Assembly: GCA_963695705.1 (NCBI GenBank)
Contig: CAVOHB010000010.1
Coordinates: 186,001-250,000, forward strand
Direction: 5' to 3'
Length of the DNA: 64,000 bases
Source: JBKPNJ01 sp963695705
Lineage (GTDB): Bacteria; Actinomycetota; Actinomycetes; Propionibacteriales; Nocardioidaceae
Shown here: piece after piece, positions 8,848-15,783 of the stretch
Layout of the letters: the number at the start of each line of letters is the position of its first letter
Numbering within the stretch: the stretch's first letter is position 1
The notes under the pieces: generated by a model
Seen by the model: only the letters and a program-made list of their open reading frames with translations
What the model was told of the DNA's origin: nothing
Database searches by the model: none
Translations under genes and position numbers: made by a program

Positions 8848-10083
8848 ATGTCGAGCAGCAACGACGGCGACCAACCGTCAGCAAAAGACCCCGGCGCCAC
8901 GCCTGACGGTGGCGCCGACGAGGGTGACGAGGCGAATCCCACAGCGTCAGACGACCCGAACCCCGAGCAGGACTCCACCGAGGAAGCAGACGACGGTGCC
9001 GCGGGGAGCACTGCCGCACCCGGCGCGCATGTCGCGCCCCGCCGCGGCTTCATCAGACGGCACAAGGCACTGGTCGCTCTGGTGACCCTGCTGGTCATTC
9101 TGGCCGGAAGCCTGGGCGGATGGCTGTGGTACCTCAACCACCTCGGCGACAACGTACAACGGATCCACAACGTGTTCGTGGCGGACAAGAAGCGCCCCGC
9201 GAAGGTGGAGACCGACGCGCTCAACATTCTCCTGGGCGGCAGCGACAACGGTGCGGACGGTCAGAGCATCGCCCATGACGTCAACTCAGGACACTGGACG
9301 CCCGGAGCGCACCGGTCCGACACGATCATGATCCTGCACGTGACCGCCGACCGGAAGCACGTCTATCTGGTCTCGATCCCACGCGACTCCTACGTGACGA
9401 TCTATGACAAGCACGGAGACCCGGCCGGCAAGGACAAGATCAACGCGGCCTTCTCGCTGTACGGTCCCACCTCCTACGTGTCCACCGTCGAACACCTCAC
9501 CGGGCTACGGATGGACCACCTGGCGATCATCGACTGGAATGGCTTCAAGGACCTGACCGAGGCTCTGCACGGGGTCACCGTCTACATCCCCAAGACGTTC
9601 TATGACGAGGCTCAGAAGATCACCTGGCACAAGGGCTTTCAGACGATCCAGGGCAAGACCGCCCTGCAATACGTCCGGACCCGGCATGGACTTGCCAACG
9701 GCGACTTCGACCGGATCAAGCGGCAGCAGAACTTCCTGCGTGAGCTGATGAAGAAGACCCTGTCCAACGGGACCATGAGCAACCCGTTCCGGCTCACCAG
9801 CGTGCTCAAGGCGGTCACCTCCAACCTGACCGTCGACCAGGAGTTCTCGACCTCGCAGATGCGCGACCTGGTGTTGTCGTTGCGCAACATCCATTCAGAC
9901 GACGTGACGTTCCTCACGGCGCCGTTCGCCGGCTATGACACGACCCCCGACGGCCAGAGCGTCGTCCTGCTGAAGACCAAGGAGTCACACGCCCTCTGGC
10001 GGTCGATCAAGAACGACGACATCCAGTCCTACATCGACAAGTACGGTGGCGACACGTTGCAGGGCGCGGACCACGTCAACTAG
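8848..10083 (+). CDS. LytR-CpsA-Psr (LCP) family cell-wall glycopolymer ligase
   Basis: LCP proteins attach teichoic acids, arabinogalactan or capsule to peptidoglycan on the outer face of the membrane. The 411-residue protein has an acidic, low-complexity cytosolic head (1-68), one membrane helix (about 73-95) and the LCP domain. The domain carries IPRDSYV, the DKINAAF segment and VRTRHGLANGDFDRIKRQQ, which hold the conserved Arg/Asp that bind lipid-linked pyrophosphate. The stop overlaps the stop of the convergent DinB-like gene. The polymer substrate is not predictable. Confidence 0.92.
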   Translation: MSSSNDGDQPSAKDPGATPDGGADEGDEANPTASDDPNPEQDSTEEADDGAAGSTAAPGAHVAPRRGFIRRHKALVALVTLLVILAGSLGGWLWYLNHLGDNVQRIHNVFVADKKRPAKVETDALNILLGGSDNGADGQSIAHDVNSGHWTPGAHRSDTIMILHVTADRKHVYLVSIPRDSYVTIYDKHGDPAGKDKINAAFSLYGPTSYVSTVEHLTGLRMDHLAIIDWNGFKDLTEALHGVTVYIPKTFYDEAQKITWHKGFQTIQGKTALQYVRTRHGLANGDFDRIKRQQNFLRELMKKTLSNGTMSNPFRLTSVLKAVTSNLTVDQEFSTSQMRDLVLSLRNIHSDDVTFLTAPFAGYDTTPDGQSVVLLKTKESHALWRSIKNDDIQSYIDKYGGDTLQGADHVN

Positions 10084-10694
10084 GCACCGCGCGCGGCGTA
10101 CAGATTTCGCAGCACCAGGATCTCCGCGCCGTGCGCGATCAGCTCGCGGTTCATGTGCAGCACAAGATGGCCGAACGGCGATGTCTTGTCGATCTCGCTC
10201 GCCTGGGACAACCCGACGGTCATGACCTCGTCCTCGTCGAGAGCGGCGATGGCCTCCTGCCACGCGTCGACCCGCGCCGTGAGCGCCGCCACGGCGTCGG
10301 CGGCATTCGTCGCGAGCTCCACGTCGTCGCTGGAGCGGGTGTGCAAACCGAAAGTGTGCTCGTACCGCTCGAAGAACGCCTCGGTCAGGTGCGCGATCAA
10401 CCAGGCGATCGTCCGGGTGCGCTCATCGGAGCCGTCGTCCCTCGGCCACTCGGCCACCCACTCGCCCGCGCCGACAAGGTGATCGGCGCGGTCGGGCCTC
10501 GCCTCCGCGTCCGCGCGTGGTCTCACGCCCCAGCTCCCCGGAGCCGGTTCCCAGGCCCACTCGTCGTCGCTGAGGTCGTCCAGGCTCTCGGACAGGACCC
10601 ACCAGGAGAAGCCGAGCTGTCCGCGCACCATGGCCATCGCCGACGGCCTTTCGACCATCGACCAGTCGAAATCCATCGAGATCGCCTGCCCCAC
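10080..10694 (-). CDS. DinB-like / mycothiol-dependent-isomerase-fold protein
   Basis: This is a four-helix-bundle protein of the DinB/DUF664 superfamily, which includes thiol-dependent enzymes of mycothiol- and bacillithiol-containing bacteria. The 204-residue protein has the expected helix with two spaced histidines (AWLIAHLTEAFFERYEH) and a later HLVLHMNRELIAHGAE, which together could form the family's three-His metal site. Start is at 10694 or an internal ATG near 10676. The genome makes mycothiol (mshD is nearby), so a thiol-transferase role is possible but inferred. Confidence 0.7.
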   Translation of the reverse strand: MGQAISMDFDWSMVERPSAMAMVRGQLGFSWWVLSESLDDLSDDEWAWEPAPGSWGVRPRADAEARPDRADHLVGAGEWVAEWPRDDGSDERTRTIAWLIAHLTEAFFERYEHTFGLHTRSSDDVELATNAADAVAALTARVDAWQEAIAALDEDEVMTVGLSQASEIDKTSPFGHLVLHMNRELIAHGAEILVLRNLYAARGA

Positions 10695-10703
10695 ACCTCT
10701 CGG

Positions 10704-11003
10704 TCAGATCGTGATCAGCACCTCCGCCACCGAACCTCGTGACGCCTCGACAACGCGATCGACCGGATCGACCTTGGGAGCGAGGGTCCGCAGCGTCCAC
10801 GCGCCCGGAGCGGCGAAGAACCGGAAGTGTCCCGTCGCCGACGTGGGGACCTCCGCGGTGAACTCACCGGTCCGGTCGAGCAGACGGACATACGCCCCGC
10901 TGACCGGCTGCTCGTCCGCGGTGATGACTATGCCCTGGATCAACGACTGGTTGTCGACGTCGACGCCTTCGAGTGACAATCCGCCGACCTTGACGCCGCA
11001 CAC
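10704..11003 (-). CDS. DUF1416 protein (SseC-like), sulfurtransferase partner
   Basis: The 99-residue beta-sandwich-like protein starts VCGVKVGG and contains TGEFTAEVPTSATGHFRFF, the core signature of actinobacterial DUF1416. GTG at 11003 starts 1 bp after the stop of the upstream sulfurtransferase, so translation is almost certainly coupled. In M. tuberculosis the equivalent pair is cysA2/sseC2. The cysteine at residue 2 is typical of the family. Role in sulfur transfer is inferred from this fixed pairing. Confidence 0.85.
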   Translation of the reverse strand: MCGVKVGGLSLEGVDVDNQSLIQGIVITADEQPVSGAYVRLLDRTGEFTAEVPTSATGHFRFFAAPGAWTLRTLAPKVDPVDRVVEASRGSVAEVLITI

Positions 11004-11004
11004 G

Positions 11005-11853
11005 TCAGGCCTGCCCGGGATCGTCGCCGACCGCGATCGGCACACCGACGAGCGAACCGTACTCGGTCCACGAACCGTCGTAGTTCTTCACGTTCGGCTG
11101 GTCGAGCAGCTCGTGCAGCACGAACCAGGTGTGCGCCGAACGCTCCCCGATCCGGCAGTAGGCGATGGTGTCGGTGTCGAAGTCGACGCCGGCTCCGCCG
11201 TAGAGCTTCGTGAGCTCGTCGTCGCTACGGAACGTCCCGTCGTCGTTGGCCGCCTTGCTCCAAGGGATGTTCGAAGCGGTCGGGATGTGACCCCCGCGCT
11301 GCGCCGACTCCTGGGGCAGGTGCGCCGGCGCGAGCAGTCGTCCGGCGTACTCATCCGGAGACCGGACGTCGACCAGGTTGAGGCTTCCGATCGCCTCGAC
11401 AACCTCGTCGCGGAACGCCCGGATCGCCAGGTCCGGACCGTTCGCCCGGTAGCTGGTCGTCTCGCGGTTCGGCTGCTCACTGGTGAGCTCCCGGCTGTCG
11501 AGCTCCCACTTCTTGCGCCCGCCGTCGAGCAGCTTGGCGTCGGCGTGCCCGTACAGCTTGAAGTACCAGTACGCGTATGCCGCGAACCAGTTGTTGTTGC
11601 CGCCGTAGAGGACGACTGTGTTGTCGTTGCCGACGCCGCGGCTCGACAGCAGTTGCTCGAACTGCTCCTTGTTCACGAAGTCGCGGCGTACGGGATCCTG
11701 CAGGTCGTTCTTCCAGTCCAGTCGGATGGCGCCACGGATGTGGCCCTTCTCGTAGGCGCTGGTGTCCTCGTCGACCTCGACGAGGACCACGTTCGGGTCG
11801 GAGAGATGCTCCTCGACCCACTCGGAGTTGACGAGCACGGCTTCGCGGCTCAT
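11005..11853 (-). CDS. Thiosulfate sulfurtransferase (rhodanese, CysA2/SseA type)
   Basis: This is a two-domain rhodanese that moves sulfane sulfur from thiosulfate to a thiophilic acceptor. The 282-residue protein has an inactive N-terminal rhodanese domain and a C-terminal domain with the active-site loop CRIGERSAHT, and it ends with the NVKNYDGSWTEYGSLVGVPI segment typical of actinobacterial members. ATG at 11853 follows a strong GGAAGGAA site, and the frame upstream of it has no support. It is co-transcribed with DUF1416. Confidence 0.93.
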   Translation of the reverse strand: MSREAVLVNSEWVEEHLSDPNVVLVEVDEDTSAYEKGHIRGAIRLDWKNDLQDPVRRDFVNKEQFEQLLSSRGVGNDNTVVLYGGNNNWFAAYAYWYFKLYGHADAKLLDGGRKKWELDSRELTSEQPNRETTSYRANGPDLAIRAFRDEVVEAIGSLNLVDVRSPDEYAGRLLAPAHLPQESAQRGGHIPTASNIPWSKAANDDGTFRSDDELTKLYGGAGVDFDTDTIAYCRIGERSAHTWFVLHELLDQPNVKNYDGSWTEYGSLVGVPIAVGDDPGQA

Positions 11854-11882
11854 GGGGTTCCTTCCGTGATGTGTGTTGACAT
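11850..11882 (-). CDS. Ten-codon upstream ORF overlapping the sulfurtransferase start
   Basis: ATG at 11882 opens MSTHITEGTP and stops in an ATGA overlap with the sulfurtransferase start. Its own coding sequence contains the GGAAGGAA ribosome site of the main gene. Cysteine-responsive leader peptides are known ahead of sulfur genes in mycobacteria, but this frame has no cysteine codons, so any regulatory role is speculative. Confidence 0.25.
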   Translation of the reverse strand: MSTHITEGTP

Positions 11883-12169
11883 GTGGTTGTGGTTCGACCG
11901 GTGAACCCGGCAACCCGGCTACCGCGTTGGTACGGGGAGCTTGCTCAGAGCGCTTCCGCGACGTACCGCAGGACGATCCGGCGCAAACCGGAGCAGAGCG
12001 GAGTGGGGCGCCGTCCCCTCAGGTCATTCGACACAGACACGAGCGCGTGCGGCAGTTGTCCACCGCGCGGCGCTTGGTCAAGACGGTCGTCCCCGACATG
12101 CTCCCGAGGGTACGTGCGGCACCGGACACTGTCACCCGCCGTCTCATACTCCAAGACGCCCAGCCCACC
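11883..12169. other. Gene-poor interval upstream of the sulfurtransferase
   Basis: No frame here has coding character or a family match. The interval should hold the promoter of the sulfurtransferase/DUF1416 pair, but no convincing -35/-10 pair was found. Confidence 0.4.
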
Positions 12170-12232
12170 ATGCAAGACCGCGATCCAACACTTCTTTCAC
12201 GCGATCCGACTCTTGATCCCGCGCGATCCGAC
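12170..12232 (-). repeat. Three tandem ~21-bp repeats behind the anti-sigma gene
   Basis: Read on the minus strand (downstream of the anti-sigma stop), the unit AGTGTCGGATCGCGTGAAA recurs about every 21 bp: two good copies (12191-12211, 12212-12232) and a weaker one (12170-12190). The same unit in the same orientation relative to the upstream gene occurs after mshD at 15691-15750. Function is unknown. Confidence 0.75.
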
Positions 12233-12254
12233 GACTTGCTCGCGACACCGACGC

Positions 12255-12941
12255 TCACGGCCGCAACGTCAGCAGCCGGGAACCGTTCTCGGTGAGGACG
12301 TTGATCTCGGCGATGTCGTCTCCGGCGAGCGCGACGCCGCCGCTCCAGTGCAGCTTCGGAGCGTCCGGAACCCACCACGAGCCACCGTCGTAACGGCGAC
12401 CGCTGTCGTCCACCACCTGCAGCTTGCACCAGCTGCCGGGGGCCACTCCGTCGAGCTCGACGTCGAGCCGGGTGCCCCAGCCGACCGAAACGGCCTCCAC
12501 CCGCCCGTGGACCGCGCCGTTCGGTGACGTGCCCTCCAAGGTCAGGCTCGACGTGGCCGGATTCGAACTGGTGACAGACGTGCCGTCATCCCCGGTGTGG
12601 GTCCACACCACGCCGACCACGCCGACCACCGCGGCAGCGGCGGCCGCCGCCGCGCCGGTGGCCAGCCAGAGGCGACGACGAGCGCCGCGCCGCGCTTGGG
12701 CGCGTTCGGCGCGGACCCGCTCGAGGAGCCGGGCGAGTGTCAGCTCGGGCGGCGCTTCGTCCCGCCACGCCTGCTCGGGAACCAGCCTGAGTACGTCCGG
12801 CAGGCCGGCGAGTCGGTCGTACTCGACCCGGCAGTCAGAACAGTCGCGCAGGTGATCGCGTACCAGGGTGGACTCGTCGGGATCGAGCGCGCCCAGCACA
12901 TACGCGCCGAGCGACTCGCGCAGCTCTGTATGACCGTTCAC
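12255..12941 (-). CDS. Membrane anti-sigma factor with zinc-binding (ZAS) domain
   Basis: This is the predicted partner that holds the adjacent ECF sigma factor inactive. The 228-residue protein has the HX3CX2C zinc motif at H30, C34 and C37 (RDHLRDCSDC), one membrane helix at about 90-113 preceded by Arg residues, and a C-terminal extracytoplasmic beta-rich domain. That domain contains the pattern W(C)KLQVVDDSGRRYDGG, seen in other actinobacterial anti-sigma factors. GTG at 12941 is used because the sigma-factor stop sits in its ribosome-binding region (AGGGGAGGTGA). The signal sensed is unknown. Confidence 0.85.
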   Translation of the reverse strand: MNGHTELRESLGAYVLGALDPDESTLVRDHLRDCSDCRVEYDRLAGLPDVLRLVPEQAWRDEAPPELTLARLLERVRAERAQARRGARRRLWLATGAAAAAAAAVVGVVGVVWTHTGDDGTSVTSSNPATSSLTLEGTSPNGAVHGRVEAVSVGWGTRLDVELDGVAPGSWCKLQVVDDSGRRYDGGSWWVPDAPKLHWSGGVALAGDDIAEINVLTENGSRLLTLRP

Positions 12942-12945
12942 CAGC

Positions 12946-13563
12946 TCACCTCCCCTTCCAGTCCACGGCCAGGCCGGAGCCGCCGATGCCTCGCTCCTCG
13001 AGAAGCAGCCGAAGCTGCCGGAGCGCATAGTACGTACGCGACTTGACGGTCCCGGGCGGTACGCCGAGTCGACGCGCTGCCTCTTGCACGGATCGTCCGT
13101 GGAAGTAGACCTCGACAAGCACCTCCCGATGCCGTTCGCCCAGCCCGACGAGCGCGTCCGCGATCTCCCAGCCCAGCGCTGCGGCCTCGATGCGTTCGTC
13201 CATCCCCGCGTCGACGGGTTGAGTCTCCAGGGCCGCGTCGCTCACCTCACGCGGGCGGGCAGCGCGCGCCCGCTGGCCGTCGACCACAAGGTTGCGCGCA
13301 ACCGTGAACAGCCAGGACCGCGTAGACCCCCGTTCGGCGCTGAGTGCTTCAGGATGCCGCCATGCGCGCAACAGCGTCTCCTGGACCACGTCTTCGGCCC
13401 GTTGCCGATCACCGTCGAGCAGGTTCGACACGAATCCGAGCAGGGCCGTCGCATGCTCGGCGTACAGCTCGCGCACGATCTGTTCGTCAGCCGTGGGGCT
13501 CGCGAGACTCTCCCGACGGCCCACACCTGAAGAACGTCTCGCAAACCGTCTCGGTTCAGTCAT
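12946..13563 (-). CDS. ECF-type RNA polymerase sigma factor
   Basis: This is an extracytoplasmic-function sigma factor. The 205-residue protein has region 2 (residues about 30-100) with DVVQETLLRAWRHP and TRSWLFTVARNLVVDGQRAR, and region 4 (about 135-190) with LGERHREVLVEVYFHG and the helix-turn-helix VQEAARRLGVPPGTVKSRTYYALRQLR. ATG at 13563 lies 4 bp beyond the stop of the moaD-like gene, giving the order moaD-sigma-anti-sigma on one transcript. The closely coupled anti-sigma is its likely regulator. The ECF group was not assigned. Confidence 0.92.
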   Translation of the reverse strand: MTEPRRFARRSSGVGRRESLASPTADEQIVRELYAEHATALLGFVSNLLDGDRQRAEDVVQETLLRAWRHPEALSAERGSTRSWLFTVARNLVVDGQRARAARPREVSDAALETQPVDAGMDERIEAAALGWEIADALVGLGERHREVLVEVYFHGRSVQEAARRLGVPPGTVKSRTYYALRQLRLLLEERGIGGSGLAVDWKGR

Positions 13564-13567
13564 CGCA

Positions 13568-13870
13568 CTAGCCGCCGGCGAAGGGCGGGAGAACGTCGAC
13601 AACGTCGCCGTTCTCGAGGGCGATCGAGTCGGGCTCGCGGGACCCGACCGGGTCGGACCCGACCAGATATGAGCAGACGGCCAGAACGCTGACGAACCGG
13701 GGATGGTCGTCGTGCAAGGCACTCACCGCCGCCAGCGCCTCGCGAAGGGTCGCCGCCGGGACCACGTCCTCGACCACTCCAGCGGCGTGCTTCGCCGCGG
13801 CCCAGTAGCGCACTGTCACCAGCGTCTGCGCTCGGTCCGTACCCCGGCTGTCCGCCGCTCGGGTCGTCAC
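13568..13870 (-). CDS. MoaD/ThiS-family sulfur carrier protein
   Basis: This is a ubiquitin-like sulfur carrier, activated as a C-terminal thiocarboxylate. The roughly 100-residue protein has the beta-grasp core (VTVRYWAAAKHAAG) and the diagnostic end NGDVVDVLPPFAGG with the terminal Gly-Gly. GTG at 13870 is one choice; a later start nearer TVRYWAAAK would give about 80 residues, closer to MoaD length. It is divergent from glnR and upstream of the sigma factor. It could serve molybdopterin or another sulfur-transfer pathway; no partner enzyme is nearby. Confidence 0.85.
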   Translation of the reverse strand: MTTRAADSRGTDRAQTLVTVRYWAAAKHAAGVVEDVVPAATLREALAAVSALHDDHPRFVSVLAVCSYLVGSDPVGSREPDSIALENGDVVDVLPPFAGG

Positions 13871-13969
13871 GTCCGCTATCCTGCCTAGTGCGATGCGGCC
13901 CAGGTGACCCGGCCTGGGCCTTTGCTGTTTCGCTCCGCGCTGCGCCAGGGTCATCGCGAGGAGGTGCTC

Positions 13970-14752
13970 GTGAGCGCGCTGCTGCTCCTTACCAACACGC
14001 TGCAGTCTTCCGCAGAGGTGCTTCCCGCGCTCGGGTTGCTCTCGCACAACGTGCGCATCCTCCCCGCTGAACTGACGGGTCTCGTCGACGCGCCGACCTG
14101 CGACGTCGTTCTCCTCGACGGGCGACACGACCTCGTGCACGTTCGCGGCCTGGGCCGGCTGATCCGTACGACGGGGATCGAGGTGCCACTGGTGCTCGTG
14201 GTCACCGAGGGCGGGCTGGCGGTCGTCGCGGCGGACTGGGGCTTCGACGATGTGGTACTCGACACGGCCGGTCCGGCCGAGGTCGAAGCCCGGCTGCGCC
14301 TGGTGACGGGTCGGCTGGCAGCCCGCCGGGACGGCGAGCCGACCGAGCCCAACGTGATCCGTACCGGCGAGGTGGTGATCGACGAGGCGACCTACACGGC
14401 CAAGGTCGGCGGCAAGGCGCTCGACCTGACGTTCAAGGAGTTCGAGCTGCTCAAGTTCCTCGCGCAGCATCCCGGCCGGGTCTTCTCCCGTCAGCAGCTC
14501 CTGCAAGAGGTCTGGGGGTACGACTACTTCGGCGGCACGCGCACCGTCGACGTTCACGTACGCCGGCTGCGCGCGAAGCTCGGCCCCGAACACGAGGCGC
14601 TGATCGGCACCGTTCGCAACGTCGGTTACCGCTTCGTGCTGCCGGTGCGGGGCGATCCGGCAGAGCGTCCGGCACAGCCGGGTGCCGGGTCGGCAGGGCC
14701 AGCCGGCCGGCGGGCCGGCGCGGCGACTCCGCGGCGCCGGATGCCGCCGTGA
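13970..14752 (+). CDS. glnR: GlnR, OmpR-type global nitrogen regulator
   Basis: GlnR is the master nitrogen regulator of actinomycetes, controlling glutamine synthetase, ammonium uptake and nitrate assimilation. The 260-residue protein opens with LLLLTNTLQSSAEVLPALG and keeps Asp50 (VVLLDG) of the atypical receiver. Residues about 130-225 form a winged-helix domain with LTFKEFELLKFLAQHPGRVF and GTRTVDVHVRRLRAKLGPEH. GTG at 13970 follows GAGGAGG; the frame is open a further 66 bp, but this start matches GlnR of Streptomyces. No sensor kinase is adjacent, as expected. The stop overlaps the mshD start. Confidence 0.93.
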   Translation: MSALLLLTNTLQSSAEVLPALGLLSHNVRILPAELTGLVDAPTCDVVLLDGRHDLVHVRGLGRLIRTTGIEVPLVLVVTEGGLAVVAADWGFDDVVLDTAGPAEVEARLRLVTGRLAARRDGEPTEPNVIRTGEVVIDEATYTAKVGGKALDLTFKEFELLKFLAQHPGRVFSRQQLLQEVWGYDYFGGTRTVDVHVRRLRAKLGPEHEALIGTVRNVGYRFVLPVRGDPAERPAQPGAGSAGPAGRRAGAATPRRRMPP

Positions 14753-15675
14753 CCCGGAAGCCGGACTTCGACGAGCCGCTGGAGGTCTTCGTTCGGCCCG
14801 TGCTCTCCGGGGACGAGATCGACCGACTTCGGGAGCTGGTCGCCGAGGTCAAACGGGTCGACGGCTCGAGCCCGCTCAACGAGCAGGCGATCCTGAAGCT
14901 CCGGTCGGGCAGCCCGGGGGTTCGGCATGTGTTGGCGACCGTCGGGGAAACGCTGGCGGGATACGTGTACGTCGACACGGCCGACCGAACCCAGGACGCG
15001 AGTGCGGAGCTCGTCGTCCGACCGCCCTTTCGTCGGCACGGGCTCGGTGCCGTCCTGGTCCAAACGGCCGTCGACGCGGTTGCCCCGGGGTCGCTGCGAC
15101 TGTGGGCCCACGGGCACCATCCGGGCGCAGCCCGGCTGGCGGCGTCCCTCGGGTTCAGCCGGGTACGCGACCTGTGGCTGATGCGACGCTCGCTCGACGA
15201 GCCGCTCCCTGCGCTCGACGATGTGCCGGGCATCACCGTTCGTACGTTTGAGCCCGGCCGGGATGAGGACGCCTGGCTCGCGGTCAACACCAGGGCCTTC
15301 GCCCATCACCCTGAGCAGGGGGCGACGACGCGAGCAGACCTCGAGGCCCGGATGGCAGAGCCGTGGTTCGACCCCCGTGGCTTCTTCCTGGCCGAGCGGG
15401 ATGGCTCGCTGCTCGGATTCCACTGGACCAAGGTTCATCGCGGCGAAGCCGACGTGGGTGAGGTCTACGTCGTCGGTGTCGACCCCGATGCGCAGGGCAT
15501 GGGTCTCGGCCGGCTGCTCACGATTGTCGGGTTGCGCCATCTGCAACAGTTGAGGCTGCCGGCCGCGATCCTGTACGTCGAGTCCGACAACGAGGCCGCC
15601 ATCAGGGTGTACGAGCGGCTCGGGTTCGTACACGAGGGCACGGACGTGATGTACCTGCGTGACGATCGCGACTGA
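14749..15675 (+). CDS. mshD: Mycothiol synthase (MshD)
   Basis: MshD acetylates Cys-GlcN-Ins with acetyl-CoA, the last step of mycothiol synthesis. The 308-residue protein has two GNAT folds. The C-terminal, active one has GVDPDAQGMGLGRLL (acetyl-CoA loop) and LYVESDNEAAIRVYERLGF. GTG at 14749 overlaps the glnR stop (GTGA), implying translational coupling with glnR, a nitrogen-regulator link worth noting. Presence of mshD fixes the organism as an actinobacterium. Confidence 0.93.
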   Translation: MTRKPDFDEPLEVFVRPVLSGDEIDRLRELVAEVKRVDGSSPLNEQAILKLRSGSPGVRHVLATVGETLAGYVYVDTADRTQDASAELVVRPPFRRHGLGAVLVQTAVDAVAPGSLRLWAHGHHPGAARLAASLGFSRVRDLWLMRRSLDEPLPALDDVPGITVRTFEPGRDEDAWLAVNTRAFAHHPEQGATTRADLEARMAEPWFDPRGFFLAERDGSLLGFHWTKVHRGEADVGEVYVVGVDPDAQGMGLGRLLTIVGLRHLQQLRLPAAILYVESDNEAAIRVYERLGFVHEGTDVMYLRDDRD

Positions 15676-15690
15676 ATCGCGATCGACAAG

Positions 15691-15750
15691 TGTCGGATGG
15701 CGTGAAACAACTGTCGGATCGCGTGAAATAAGTGTCGGATCGTGGGTTTA
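15691..15750 (+). repeat. Tandem ~21-bp repeats behind mshD
   Basis: There are three consecutive units of TGTCGGATSGCGTGAAAYAA with period 21: 15691-15711, 15712-15732 and a partial at 15733-15750. They start 16 bp after the mshD stop and run into the PHO box of ppk. A second array sits behind the anti-sigma gene at 12170-12232. The placement just behind a stop codon in both cases suggests a 3'-flank repeat family rather than an operator. Confidence 0.8.
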
Positions 15751-15767
15751 CCCGCGGTTCACTCAGA
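15746..15767 (+). promoter_or_regulatory. PHO box (two 11-bp direct repeats) upstream of ppk
   Basis: GTTTACCCGCG followed directly by GTTCACTCAGA matches the tandem 11-bp PhoP-binding unit (consensus G-T-T-C-A-C-C-plus-4) described in Streptomyces. It ends 16 bp before the preferred ppk start. A four-unit box of the same kind precedes pstS. In Streptomyces ppk is PhoP-controlled, which supports the call. Confidence 0.7.
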
Positions 15768-15783
15768 GGTGTCAAGATTAGGC

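Noticed and set aside
12170..15750. CRISPR array reading of the 21-bp repeats
   Set aside because: Units are adjacent with no unique spacers and no cas genes are present.
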